The notes: generated by a model from the letters alone, not told the origin. 64,000 nt of DNA from Macrostomum hystrix (GCA_950097015.1 CATNEN010000009.1:1614501-1678500); one strand, 5' to 3'. Shown: positions 46,302 to 57,813, counted from the first letter of the stretch. Numbers and translations are program-made.

Positions 46302-48625
46302 TACGAGTTCAAGATTCCTACAAGAATCCTTCTAGAATCCTACAAGAATCCGACAAGAATCCGGATAGAATCCAACAAGATTCCCTCAAGAATCCTACAA
46401 TAATCCTTCAAGAATCCTACAAGAATCCTACAAGAATCCTAGAGAATCCTACAAGAATCCTAGAGAATCCTACAAGAATCCTAGAGAATACTACAAGAAT
46501 CCTACAAGAGTCCTAGAGAATCCTACAAGAATCCTAGAGAATCCTACAAGAATCCTAGAGAATACTACAAGAATCCTACAAGAGTCCTAGAGAATCCTAC
46601 AAGAATCCTAGAGAATCCTACAAGAATCCTACAAGAGTCCTAGAGAATCCTACAAGAGTCCTAGAGAATCCTACAAGAGTCCTAGAGAATCCTACAAGAG
46701 TCCTAGAGAATCCTACAAGAATCCTAGAGAATACTACAAGAATCCTACAAGAGTCCTAGAGAATCCTACAAGAATCCTAGAGAATCCTACAAGAATCCTA
46801 GAGAATCCTACAAGAATCCTAGAGAATACTACAAGAATCCTACAAGAGTCCTAGAGAATCCTACAAGAATCCTAGAGAATCCTACAAGAATCCTAGAGAA
46901 TCCTACAAGAATCCTACAAGAACCCTACAAGAACCCTACAAGTATCCTACAAGTATCCTACAAGAATCCTACAAGAACCCTACAAGAATCCTACAAGAAT
47001 CCTACAAGAATCCTACAAGTATCCTACATGAATCCTAAAATAATTCCTTGTAGAATCCTAAAATAATCCTACAATAATCCTAGAGAATCCTACAAGAATC
47101 CTACAAGAATCCTACAAGAATCCTACAAGAACCCTACAAGTATCCTACAAGAATCCTACAAGAATCCTACAAGAACCCTACAAGTATCCTACAAGAATCC
47201 TATAAGAATCCTACAAGAACCCTACAAGAATCCTACAAGAATCCTACAAGAACCCTACAAGTATCCTACAAGTATCCTACAAGAATCCTACAAGAACCCT
47301 ACAAGAACCCTACAAGTATCCTACAAGTATCCTTCAAGAATCCTACAAGAACCCTACAAGAATCCTACAAGAATCCTACAAGAACCCTACAAGAATCCTA
47401 CAAGAATCCTAGAGAATCCTACAAGAATCCTAGAGAATCCTACAAGAATCCTAGAGAATACTACAAGAATCCTACAAGAGTCCTAGAGAATCCTACAAGA
47501 ATCCTAGAGAATCCTACAAGAATCCTAGAGAATACTACAAGAATCCTACAAGAGTCCTAGAGAATCCTACAAGAATCCTAGAGAATCCTACAAGAATCCT
47601 ACAAGAGTCCTAGAGAATCCTACAAGAGTCCTAGAGAATCCTACAAGAGTCCTAGAGAATCCTACAAGAGTCCTAGAGAATCCTACAAGAGTCCTAGAGA
47701 ATCCTACAAGAATCCTAGAGAATACTACAAGAATCCTACAAGAGTCCTAGAGAATCCTACAAGAATCCTAGAGAATCCTACAAGAATCCTAGAGAATCCT
47801 ACAAGAATCCTAGAGAATACTACAAGAATCCTACAAGAGTCCTAGAGAATCCTACAAGAATCCTAGAGAATCCTACAAGAATCCTAGAGAATCCTACAAG
47901 AATCCTACAAGAACCCTACAAGAACCCTACAAGTATCCTACAAGTATCCTACAAGAATCCTACAAGAACCCTACAAGAATCCTACAAGAATCCTACAAGA
48001 ATCCTACAAGTATCCTACATGAATCCTAAAATAATTCCTTGTAGAATCCTAAAATAATCCTACAATAATCCTAGAGAATCCTACAAGAATCCTACAAGAA
48101 TCCTACAAGAATCCTACAAGAACCCTACAAGTATCCTACAAGAATCCTACAAGAATCCTACAAGAACCCTACAAGTATCCTACAAGAATCCTACAAGAAT
48201 CCTACAAGAACCCTACAAGAACCCTACAAGTATCCTACAAGTATCCTATAAGAATCCTACAAGAACCCTACAAGAATCCTACAAGAATCCTACAAGAACC
48301 CTACAAGTATCCTACAAGTATCCTACAAGAATCCTACAAGAACCCTACAAGAACCCTACAAGTATCCTACAAGTATCCTTCAAGAATCCTACAAGAACCC
48401 TACAAGAATCCTACAAGAATCCTACAAGAACCCTACAAGAACCCTACAAGTATCCTACAAGTATCCTTCAATAATCCTACAAGAACCCTACAAGAATCCT
48501 ACAAGAATCCTACAAGAACCCTACAAGAACCCTACAAGTATCCTACAAGAATCCTACAAGAATCCTACAAGAACCCTACAAGAATCCTACAAGAATCCTA
48601 CAAGAATCCTACAAAAATTCCTTGT
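46302..48625 (+). repeat. 10/11-bp minisatellite (CTACAAGAATC / CTAGAGAATC)n with higher-order duplication
   Basis: 2.3 kb of interleaved TACAAGAATCC, TAGAGAATCC, TACAAGAACCC and TACAAGTATCC units. The unusual stretch TAAAATAATTCCTTGTAGAA occurs at about 47034 and again at about 48025, so a roughly 990-bp segment is duplicated in tandem. Confidence 0.96.
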
Positions 48626-48964
48626 AGAATTTCCAGAGGGTTCGAGGCTCGGACCGAGGTCTGTGAGCATTGTCGTGGCCAGCTGCTGGTGAAAATTACT
48701 CCACCTAAGAATCGTGAAAATTCCCAAAATTTGAGCTGGCTCTCACACTCACTCAATTCTCGCAGCACGCCACACATCAGTTTCATGCTGAAATAATGTA
48801 TACTCACTCTTACAGTTCAACCTGTCAATTCCCTAATGCCCCGTACTCTCATGCGCTAGAGACTTATTGGCTTCCATAGCAACGAAAATCAATACAAGGC
48901 GAAAGCAATATGGGCTTGCTAGCGCAGAGACAAAGCCAGACCCTGCTCAGCCTGCTCTTCCCTG

Positions 48965-49600
48965 TCTCGTCTCTTCTGCCTTATCTCTCCCCTGTCTGAT
49001 CTCTCCCCTGCCTTATCTCTCCCCTGCCTTATCTCTCCCCTGCCTAATCTCTCCCCTGCCTCATCTCTCCCCTGCCACATCTCTCCCCTGCCTTATCTCT
49101 CCCCTGCCTTATCTCTCCCCTGCCTTATCTCTCCCCTGTCTCATCTCTCCCCTGCCTAATCTCTCCCCTGCCTCATCTCTCCCCTGCCACATCTCTCCCC
49201 TGCCTTATCTCTCCCCTGCCTTATCTCTCCCCTGCCTTATCTCTCCCCTGCCTTATCTCTCCCCTGCCTTATCTCTCCCCTGCCTTATCTCTCCCCTGTC
49301 TCATCTCTCCCCTGCCTTATCTCTCCCCTGCCTTATCTCTCCCCTGCCTTATCTCTCCCCTGCCTTATCTCTCCCCTGCCTTATCTCTCCCCTGCCTTAT
49401 CTCTCCCCTGCCTTATCTCTCCCCTGCCTTATCTCTCCCCTGTCTCATCTCTCCCCTGCCTTATCTCTCCCCTGCCTTATCTCTCCCCTGCCTTATCTCT
49501 CCCCTGCCTTATCTCTCCCCTGCCTTATCTCTCCCCTGTCTCATCTCTCCCCTGCCTTATCTCTCCCCTGTCTCATCTCTTCCCTGCCTTATCTCTAAGG
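48965..49600 (+). repeat. 16-bp minisatellite (TTATCTCTCCCCTGCC)n
   Basis: About 39 pyrimidine-rich units with GTCTCAT and GCCACAT variants. Two units of nearly the same sequence occur alone at 516-545 in the first visible DIS3L2 intron. Confidence 0.97.
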
Positions 49601-49953
49601 AAGTCCAGTCTTCAATGCTCTATACTGGTTGCCCCACCCCAGCTGCGCAGCCGAGCCACCCCAGCTGCTTAAGTGAGTGAGTGCCCTTTCTGTCCTATCT
49701 CTCAGGTCAGAAGGAAGCCAGGAAATTGCCCAGCCAGTCATAGCTGGGGATTCAATACGGGGTCCAATAGAAAGGCTCGGCAGGTTTAGCCTGTTGCCAA
49801 AGCCAAGGCCATATAATTATCATCCACAGCAATTGCAGCTCGAACGAATTGCCCACTGCGCTTGATGTGAGCTTCGACTCTGCAACAGCTCAGCACGGTA
49901 AGTGGCATCAGTGGGAGCAATAGGAATGCGGTACTAGGCTTCGCACGCGCGAA
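49601..49953. other. Spacer between two arrays
   Basis: No gene recognised. Its end (AATGCGGTACTAGGCTTCGC) resembles the SINE tail at 50582-50602. Confidence 0.5.
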
Positions 49954-50257
49954 GCTTATCGAAGCTTATCGAAGCTTATCAAAGCTTATCGAGTGCAAAT
50001 CGAAGCTTATCGAGTGCAAATCGAAGCTTATCGAAGCTTATCGAAGCTTATCGAAGCTTATCGAAGCTTATCGAAGCTTATCGAAGCTTATAGAAGCTTA
50101 TCGAAGCTTATCGAAGCTTATCGAAGCTTATCGAAGCTTATCGAAGCTTATCGAAGCTTATCGAAGCTTATCGAGTGCAAATCGAAGCTTATCGAAGCTT
50201 ATCGAAGCTTATCGAAGCTTATCGAGTGCAAATCGAAGCTTATCGAAGCTTATCGCC
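49954..50257 (+). repeat. 10-bp minisatellite (CGAAGCTTAT)n with CGAGTGCAAAT units
   Basis: About 26 CGAAGCTTAT units, several times interrupted by CGAGTGCAAAT. Unit and interruption both match the SINE tail GCAGCTTATCGAGTGTAAAT at about 50605-50625. Confidence 0.95.
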
Positions 50258-50484
50258 CCTGTGTACCCTTGGCAAAATATGCTGCCAAATAGCTGATTGT
50301 TGGAGTAACAGAAAGCTTGATTGCATGAGTGAGTGAGTCGTTTACAGGTGGCATTTGACCCCCCAACAGCAGTGGAGTTGGGGCTATTGTGATTCTCCAA
50401 TTGTGATTGTGATCTAAGAAAATATTTGTACAATGTACTAAGGCGGAGAGAAACATCATTTTGTATACCTTACTACCTATATTT

Positions 50485-50650
50485 GAAGGAGGTTGTAGCC
50501 TCCTCGATTCCCGAGGGGTTCGATTCCCGACTCCAATGGAAAAATTTGTGTCCTTTAGCAAGATACTTAACTTATGATAAGAATGCGGTTCCTGGCTTCA
50601 CGTGCAGCTTATCGAGTGTAAATAGGAAAGCGGTTCTGGGCTTCTGGGGG
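50485..50650 (+). repeat. tRNA-derived SINE with tail
   Basis: The head GGAGGTTGTAGCCTCC..GGTTCGATTCCCGAC has a good B box. The tail AATTTGTGTCCTTTAGCAAG is shared with the POLE2-intron copy, followed by AATGCGGTTCCTGGCTTC and AGCTTATCGAGTGTAAAT. Confidence 0.75.
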
Positions 50651-51301
50651 GTGTTTTAAGAACTGCGTCTTAAGACTGACTCCTAAGTTCCAACTTAGGC
50701 TCGAACTTAAGACTGAGCCGTAAATGCGTTTTACAAACACTTAGGAGTCACTTCTAACCTCGATCTTAGCTAAGGTCGAGCTTTTTTTGTGGACGAGAAA
50801 GTTTAAGATAGGCTTGACCATTGACTAATTCCGCGTGGCGTCAAACTTTAGCCGTTTTACGAGTATATATGCCCTATTTTAGCCAGCAGAGACAGGGTCA
50901 CAGCAATTATAGTACTTCTTTGGTTGCGGATTTCAACGAAGTGTGTATTTAACGACAAATTCGATATAACATCAATGTTCAAACCACAATAATGGCAATG
51001 CATTCATCGTGCATCTAACGCCAGTAGCGTGCGTTTAATGCAATAAACGCACGCTGAAACAGGAACAGATATATTTAATTACGAACTCAACAGGGATATT
51101 AAATATTCAAACAGTGAACATGCAGTCTATTAATATTGTCAGCTCACGCGTAGTTCGATCTGATTTAGTGATTAAAAACGCAGTTGTGCAATGTACCGTG
51201 TATGTTGTAGATCACTGTAGGCCTGCCATTGCCGGTAGTGTTGGTTAGTATCGTTGCGGTGGCGATATCAGTTGTTCCACGAGTGTTCAGAGTCTGGCTC
51301 A
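50651..51301. other. Region left of the transposon nest
   Basis: Non-coding. Around 50660-50790 the words CTTAAGACTGA, CTTAGGAGTCA and similar repeat in both orientations. A perfect hairpin lies at 51026-51055. Confidence 0.45.
51026..51055. repeat. Perfect 12-bp hairpin AGCGTGCGTTTA/TAAACGCACGCT
   Basis: Perfect 12-bp arms with a 6-nt loop. The arm sequence resembles the GCGTGCGT..AACGC motifs at 21760-21860, 29 kb away. Confidence 0.8.
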
Positions 51302-54300
51302 TCACTGTCGATCGACCATCACAGCCCGTTGATCTTGCTTGGGCAGTTCAACAGTTGTGTCAACAAGCTCTTCGTATGTAGGAGTCGAGTCACTACCCCG
51401 ATGCAGTGCACGTGCCAGGCTATCGGACATGCCCCGCATATCCGCATCTCGTCGCGAAGCAAATCTCAAACAACAACAACAACAAAGTACGCTGTCAGGT
51501 GGAATAGGCAGCGTCACAGTGCACGCTTCAGAGCCTGGGCGCGAACAAAGGCCGCACCGCCGGCAGTGTCCGGGGCGCCAGCATCGGCCAGCAGGCAGTA
51601 GACGAAACGCCGAGTTCGGGCCTGGCCGCGCCGGTAGGGTGCCTGCAGCGTTAGCAGCAGCACCTACTGCACCGGCTGCGGGCAGTAGGACTCGGCGCGG
51701 ATGATGTGGCCTGCCAGCTGGAGTCGCCGAAGTCGCAGCAGCTCACTTGGACGGGCCAGGCCGGCGCGGCGATAGAATACCGGGTTAGTGATCCGCTCGT
51801 CGCTGATCTTAAAGGCGGCACGCAGCAGGCCAGCGTGCTCCGCGTTGACTTGCTGTTCTAGCGAATCCGTCAGCGTCCACGTCTCGGCGTTGTACAACAG
51901 GACGGTCTCGACCACCGCCTGGAACAGCGCCGCCCTCTGGCGATCAGGTAGCGCCTCGGACTGCAGGACCGCCCTCACAGAACGAAAGGCAGCCCAAGCG
52001 AGCCCGCGGCGACGCCGCAGATCTTCGCGGACGTCAGGTACCAGACCGCCGAGGTAGACGAGCTGCTGACAGCGCGGAATCTCCGTTACCTGCACGTCAG
52101 CGCTTCGGCAGAAAATTGCGGCCTCGATGTCGCTCGGCAAGCAGAGCACAACGGTCTTCTTCGTGTTGACCAACAGGCCGACGCTCGCTGCAGCGCTAGC
52201 CAGCTTATCCAGCTGGCGCTGGGCGTCCTCTACGGTCGAGGACAGCAGGGCGAGGTCATCGGCGTAGCCAAGCACGCTGAGCCGCTTCTCCGGTTGACGT
52301 CGACCCACGCGTCGACGCAGTAGGAAGCCGTCTTCGTCGGTAGGAAGAGCAGTTCGTAGCACCCAGTCAAGCACCAGGACGAACAGGAACGGCGCTAGAG
52401 TGTCCCCCTGGAGCACCCCGGAGGATGTCTCGAGGGGGTCCGACAGGCCGTCCGGCGTCATCACAGCTGCTCTCGTAGCACAGTACAACGCCATGATGGC
52501 GGAGATCAGCTGTTCTGGCACATGGTACGCGCGGAGCACATGTGGGAGCGCAGCCCTCGCAACCGAGTCGAAAGCCTTCATGAAGTCAATGAAGACAACG
52601 ATCAGGTCCAACTGGCGCGTGCGCGCCTCCTCGATGATTCGGCGAAGAGCTAGGATCTGCGTCACTGTGCCACGGTGGGGCCGAAACCCGTTCTGCTCAG
52701 GTCGCAGGTAGGGATCCAGCACGGGTTGCAACCGCGATAGCAGCATCTGGTTGAACAACTTCGCAGCACAGGATTGCAGGCAGATGCCTCGGTGCTCGTC
52801 TAGCCGCGTAGTGCCCGGCTTCTTTGGAATGGCGATGATGTGCGCCATGGTCCACTCAGTGTGTGCCACCTCACCGGAGAGCACGCGGTTCATCACACGG
52901 GCGACCTCACTGGCCACACAGTGGATGCGCAGCGCCTCGATGGGCACCTCGTCCGGACCCAGCGCCTTGCCGCCCGGCGTCTTCTGGGCGAGCATTACGA
53001 CTTCAGCCATGGTGACTGGTGCAACGTTAAAACTGTCCTCTGATGGCAACGGCGTCTCTGGCGGCAGCGTCAGGATGTTGGGCAGCGGGGGTGGCGGCGC
53101 ATTGACAATGGCGGCGAAAAACTCGCGAATTGGATTCAAATCTCAAATACCGTTCTACCGTCCGCGTCTGTTTGTGTCCAGTCACCTTACAGATATCGGA
53201 GACGCTATAGCCGGCATCAGCCAACTCTTTCACAACAGTAGAGCGAATGCAGTGATTGGTATACTTTTTTGTCAAAGTCGCCTTCGTTGAAATGATCGCC
53301 ATCATTTGTCCTAGCGTGTCGACGCCCACAGGCTTGTTGGGATAGTACCACGCTCCATTCTTCCAGCCGGTCAGTTTAGGTTGTAGCCAGAATGCATGCT
53401 TTTGGATATTGCCAGAAATGTCACCAGGGATGGACTCACGACGCTTGGTAAGATAAAGCTTGAGTGCTTCGACGGGGCAACGACTCTTATCTAGCAACGA
53501 ATTCATTACCGCTTCCTTGACGTCCTCGCAAGACATTCGCGACAAATCGTTTCCAACATTCTTAGTCTTTCCAGTTATAAAGGTGACAACTTCACATCCA
53601 TCAGAGTCTGTCTTGAACACAAGTGAGTCCGCGTCCATTGAACGGAACCATTCCCGCCCTCGGTTGCCAAAGTAATAGACAATGCTATAGAACACCTCAT
53701 GCTGTAAGGCAGTCGGGGACTTCCGATCAAAATATTCCGATAGGCGTCGCAGATCCTCGGTTTCCATCGTTTGGTAGTGCTGGACTTAACCGCCGCTAGC
53801 AATGAAGATGCGACTCAATTACTCCAGCGTTTCATTTGACTGGTGGAATTCGTAGGATGTTCAGTTTTCTGGTTTTGATGAAATGGCGGTATAGTGCAGC
53901 ACGAATACACACTAGAGTAGCCGGAGCATAGTATTCTCCGTCCTTCCGACGGAGCGTACCGTAAAAGTATCGTAGCGTGGAGTCGAGCTTCATTGAAGTC
54001 GCAGTCGTCAAATCACATTCTGTAGACGGATGGTCGCCTATAAAATATTTTTGTCGCTTTACCCAATACTCCGTGGCACAGGTAACATTTTTCACAAACA
54101 GCAGTGTCCTCTAGTTCCTGGACAATTTTTCCAGATATTCGATCTCGTTCTCTTCAGTAGGTAGTGATTCGAAAATCGAATCCAGCAATTGCTGATCGTC
54201 GCTAGTAATCGCAGGCTCAGGGAGTGTATCCGAATCAGCCAAGAAATCCTCGATTTGATCCGTAGTCATTCCAGAAATCATTTCATTTGGGAATTGCCGT

Positions 54301-54383
54301 AGGTCTATCAGCTTTACTTTTGTTAGATCCTGGCCAGACACATGGGTACAGAGCTGAAGCAGTGGTTGTACCACTGCATACAC
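51302..54383 (-). mobile_element. Crypton-type DNA transposon (tyrosine recombinase), split by a LINE
   Basis: Minus-strand coding segments at 54383-54111 (acidic N-terminal part), 54095-53832 (SAM-like core-binding part, ALYRHFIKTRKL), 53767-53148 (catalytic domain) and, beyond the LINE, 51459-51302 (C-terminal tail, stop at 51304-51302). The catalytic set of tyrosine recombinases is visible: first Arg in YYFGNRGREW, HxxR in YTNHCIRST, His in VTGHKQTRT and the nucleophile Tyr in VERYLRF. The reading frame on both sides of the LINE meets at the same Leu-Arg-Phe triplet, which shows that the two parts were once continuous. A stop or frame change separates the first three segments (possible introns or decay). 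The domain family is that of Cryptons and the ZMYM/QRICH1 host proteins. I did not identify the element's DNA ends. Confidence 0.78.
51471..53136 (-). mobile_element. 5'-truncated non-LTR retrotransposon (LINE), reverse transcriptase part
   Basis: A 1666-bp minus-strand insertion ending in a (TTG)n tail (plus-strand CAA repeats, 51471-51485) and flanked by the 11-bp target duplication CAAATCTCAAA at 51460-51470 and 53137-53147. The open frame begins at the truncation point with no endonuclease domain. It contains RT motifs FIDFMKAFDSV, GVLQGDTLAPFLF and YADDLALLS, plus a C-terminal part ending RLQLAGHIIRAE. A TAG at 51664-51666 interrupts it; the same frame continues for about 50 codons (PYRRGQARTRRFVYCLLADA) to a TGA at 51514-51516, so the TAG is an internal nonsense mutation. 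Clade not assigned. Confidence 0.85.
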
Positions 54384-54389
54384 TTGTCT

Positions 54390-57300
54390 TGCGAGATGCT
54401 CTGGTTCAACGTCATGTCGGCGAAGCGCTGCAGTTCGTCCTTGCGATAAGCTGCCAACGAACGTCCAGCACGCGCCTCAGCAGATGAATTGATAAAAACG
54501 TCGCGGTATTCACTCAGTCCCCTCTTGATGGCAGCCTTCCACCCGGAGATTGCGCTTTCGACAGGTGTCAGGAAGGGGCTGTATTCTGAAATTCTGCGCC
54601 TCCAATGGCCTCTTGCAGTTCAGCGTTGTTGTGGCTGCTGACGTTGTCAAAAATCATGTACGCCCTTTGGTGCGGCCAGGCCATTTGAGCATTGCCTATC
54701 ACTATTTGCAGGAATTCAGCAAACCTGTCCTTTGTCATCCCGCGATCGTATGACTGATAGTGAATCACGCCAATCTGCGGTGAAACGGCAAGGCAGATCG
54801 TGATGCGATTGCCCTTCTGGCCAGCAACTGTTCGGTACGCTCTCTGACCTCGAAGCGCTCTTCCTTGCTGACGTCGCATCTAGCTATCGAAGCCGAACTC
54901 GTCGATTAACACTTTGGGAGCATTCACAACTTCGACAGAGCCAGGGACTACTAAATACTCGGGACGGGAAACGGCCAATTCATGCAGAAAAGTTTGAGTC
55001 CGATTTTTTTAGTTTTCTGCTGATCAGAATTTTACTCTTGGGAGTTTAGCTTTTTTGACACGTGAGCAAAAATTATACCTTTATAATTTGGAGCAACCAG
55101 TTTTAACCGAAACACTTTATGGACCGATCTGAAACACGTTTTTACAGTAACCCCAGATTCCGATGGGAACCTGCATGCAAAAAACTTGGACGCTCAAAGC
55201 AGCTAAAAGTCAATGTCTATGAGACAAACCAGTTGCGTGACTTGGCTAATGCACAAATAATGAACAGGCATGGTGGTGCTATATTTGCACTGGTTGGTGG
55301 CAATCACCCAACAAATAGAAGGTGCTTTGCCATGTTCAAGGATCAGTCACAGACGATCAGGATCAGTCACACAGGATTGGATTGGAATTGATGCGAATCA
55401 GCCAAGTCGTTTTTTATGATCCACGACATGGTTCACCTACTGAAGTCAATGGAAACAACTGGGAAATGGAACAAAATGGTACAGAAAAAATTCGCATTCA
55501 CAATTCGCGACACAACTGTCTCTGCCAAATGGGGCGACATCATAAAGGTTTTTAAGTCTGAGGAAAATAACATTGTACGCCCAGCAAATCTATCTCATGG
55601 AGCATGCTATCCAAATGGGATTCAAAAGACAAGCGCCTCACTTGCTCTGCAAGTATTTGATGACAAGGTGGCTGCTGCGCTTGAATGCGATGGACTTGGT
55701 GACTGCTAAATTTCTTCGATGTATAGTGAAGTTCTGGTAGACTGTGAACTGCCGCAATCCCCACTTGCACATTCGGCTTAACGACCCTGATCGAAAACTA
55801 ATTTCGTCTGCGTCTGATGAACGTCTCGGATTCTTGAGGTCACTGGCAGAAGCTGTGTCTGAGTGTGGGGGTGGTAGAGGCCGTGGTCGTCACCAGCGCT
55901 TTACTATAGGGAATGAAGACTGCACTTTGCCAGTCTTCTCGGCATTCTCGGCATTGCCAGCTGCTGGAAACAGGTTCTATGCAGTATGTACTGCTCTCTG
56001 AATTCCATATAGATCCCTTGGAAGGCGAGTTTGGTATTTACCGCCAAATGAGGCGGTAACTACTTCATTTCGGTAGAGCAAATACTACGCAGCGCCCGTC
56101 TGAGACGCATGAAGCTCTTCACGACACTCGAATTGCCAAGCATTCAACAATTTAATCACCAACAGAGCACTTGCACTAGTGATTTATCAGAGGACGAAGT
56201 AGGGACGCTCGACAGCTGCTGCAGTTCAGCGGAAAATCTGACGTCAAATGAGAATGCTTCTCTGTACTACATTGCAGGTAAGTTATACTGAGTTGTAAAA
56301 CTCATCATTGTTGTATGACACTTTGAAGTAACTACAGTGCACAAACTACCCGGAAACAACGAAGTTTATATTGCCGCCAAGGAAGGACTGCCTACGAACG
56401 CTGATGCCGGAGTTGGAGATATTGAAGCATTCGAATTTACGGAGATGGTCTCTCGGGGCAAGCTAGCGCATCCACCAGATTGGCTATTTCAGTTTTCGCG
56501 TCTCTGCTATGCCAGTTTCATTTCGCATTCGCCAAGCTGCGCTTCTCGAGTTTAGCAGCTGTTCCTGGCAATCGCTGACTGCTTTTTCCTATTTTCCACC
56601 TCTTCTGTAGCGCGCCGTCTTACCAACATCTTCTTCAAAGGACTCGTCCAGCGCTGCAAGACGACGGAGCAGCCAAGTGATGAGCGTGACCGTAAGTTGG
56701 TGAAACTGCGCAGTACTTCTCGGGTCTGAAACTTTGATGCATACAATTTCCTGTATGGTCATGTGTACTTTTATGTTATTATATTTAACATTGATTGCCT
56801 GCATTGTTCGTTGTCTGTGTTCTATCCTTATAGTTAGTTTCTTTGTTGTACACTTTGTTGAATGACCTTCTGCATCAAAGCCTACAATTCCTAGTTTGAC
56901 TTTGTTGTGTTGCGTGACATGCGCAGTATACATTATTTACTACAAACCGCAATATACTATATAATAAAACGCTTGAACTTGCATTGCTAGAATTATCCGA
57001 ATTTAGAAAAATGTACTAACTGTCTCCTGCCAGTTAGTGCCTTCTGCCTTCTGTCTTCATATCTTTTCGTGAAGTGGTTAGAAAAAATGCTGACAACGGC
57101 AAGTTATACGAGATAGGAGATAGGAGATAACTTAACATAACTTAACGATAACAATCACTCGTAGGAGATAACTTTTGTGCAAATATTGAAGAACTCACTT
57201 GCCACCATCAAAATTGAGACGAGCAGAAAACTTTGAAAATCGGACTCAAACTTTTCTGCATGAATTGCCGTTTCCCGTCCCGAGTATTTAGTAGTCCCTG

Positions 57301-57813
57301 GACAGAGCGCCACCAGTTGCAATAGTTGCAACTCGCTCAGCCAAGACTGCCGGGGAATTCCTTTCCGCCGGTACGTCACGAACAAGCTTGACCGTGTATG
57401 CGAGACCATCCAGTTGTCGGCTTAGTGTTGTCACCGAGACATTCCGCTTGTCTGGGAACCGGGCACGCAAACGGTCTTTCATCTCGACGAGGGTAAGAAC
57501 AGGATTATCGTCCAGTAGTTCGGCGCAGTGTTGCAACATCTGCTCGTCAAACTTTGCGTGCGTCCTTCCGCCCTTGGGTCGCCGTTCGCGACGACCTGAT
57601 CGTACAATGGAATATGCAGTCGATCTATTGATAATTGAGTCTTGCAAGACTGAAATAGTCTTGCCCGTTCTAATGGGCATCATGAAGGCGGGCTCTATCT
57701 CCGTTGGACACTCTTCCGTATGGCCCTCGGGCTTCCTCTTCTTCTTCTTCTTCCTCTTCTTCATCGCCCTCTTCTTCGAAGATTTCCTCGTCGAAGATTT
57801 CCTCCTCGATCAT
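54390..57813 (-). pseudogene. IS630/Tc1-mariner-type transposase pseudogene, interrupted by a P-like element
   Basis: The N-terminal part (57813-57309) has an acidic start, RGPYGRVSNGDRARL, a frame change near 57690, and a helix-turn-helix region (INRSTAYSIV, VSVTTLSRQLDGLAYT, RDVPAERNSP). The C-terminal part (54933 to about 54390) has the first catalytic Asp (VLIDEFGFD), GRALRGQRAYRTVAGQKG, the second Asp (MIFDNVSSHNN) and the final Glu (LTPVESAISGWKAAIKR). A stop after the first Asp motif and a frameshift before the Glu motif show it is dead. The two parts are separated by exactly one P-like element plus its target duplication. Confidence 0.8.
54942..57300 (+). mobile_element. P-element-like (THAP9-type) DNA transposon with TIRs and 8-bp target duplication
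   Basis: A 2359-bp element. The left terminal inverted repeat (54942 to about 55007) starts CAGGGACTACTAAATACTCG; the right one (about 57236-57300) is its reverse complement with a single-base gap. The pairing continues weakly about 20 bases further. The 8-bp target duplication GACAGAGC flanks it (54934-54941 and 57301-57308). Inside are plus-strand, frame-broken pieces of a P-type transposase: ALVGGNHPTNRRCFAMF and DPRHMVHLLKS (GTP-binding/insertion region), SASLALQVFDDKVAAALECD, YYIAGK and MVSRGKLAHPPDWLF. No THAP DNA-binding domain or first catalytic Asp region is seen, so this copy is non-autonomous. Confidence 0.85.

Noticed and set aside
48867-49598. 243-codon Ser/Leu/Pro-rich plus-strand frame
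   Set aside because: Almost entirely the 16-bp pyrimidine-rich minisatellite.
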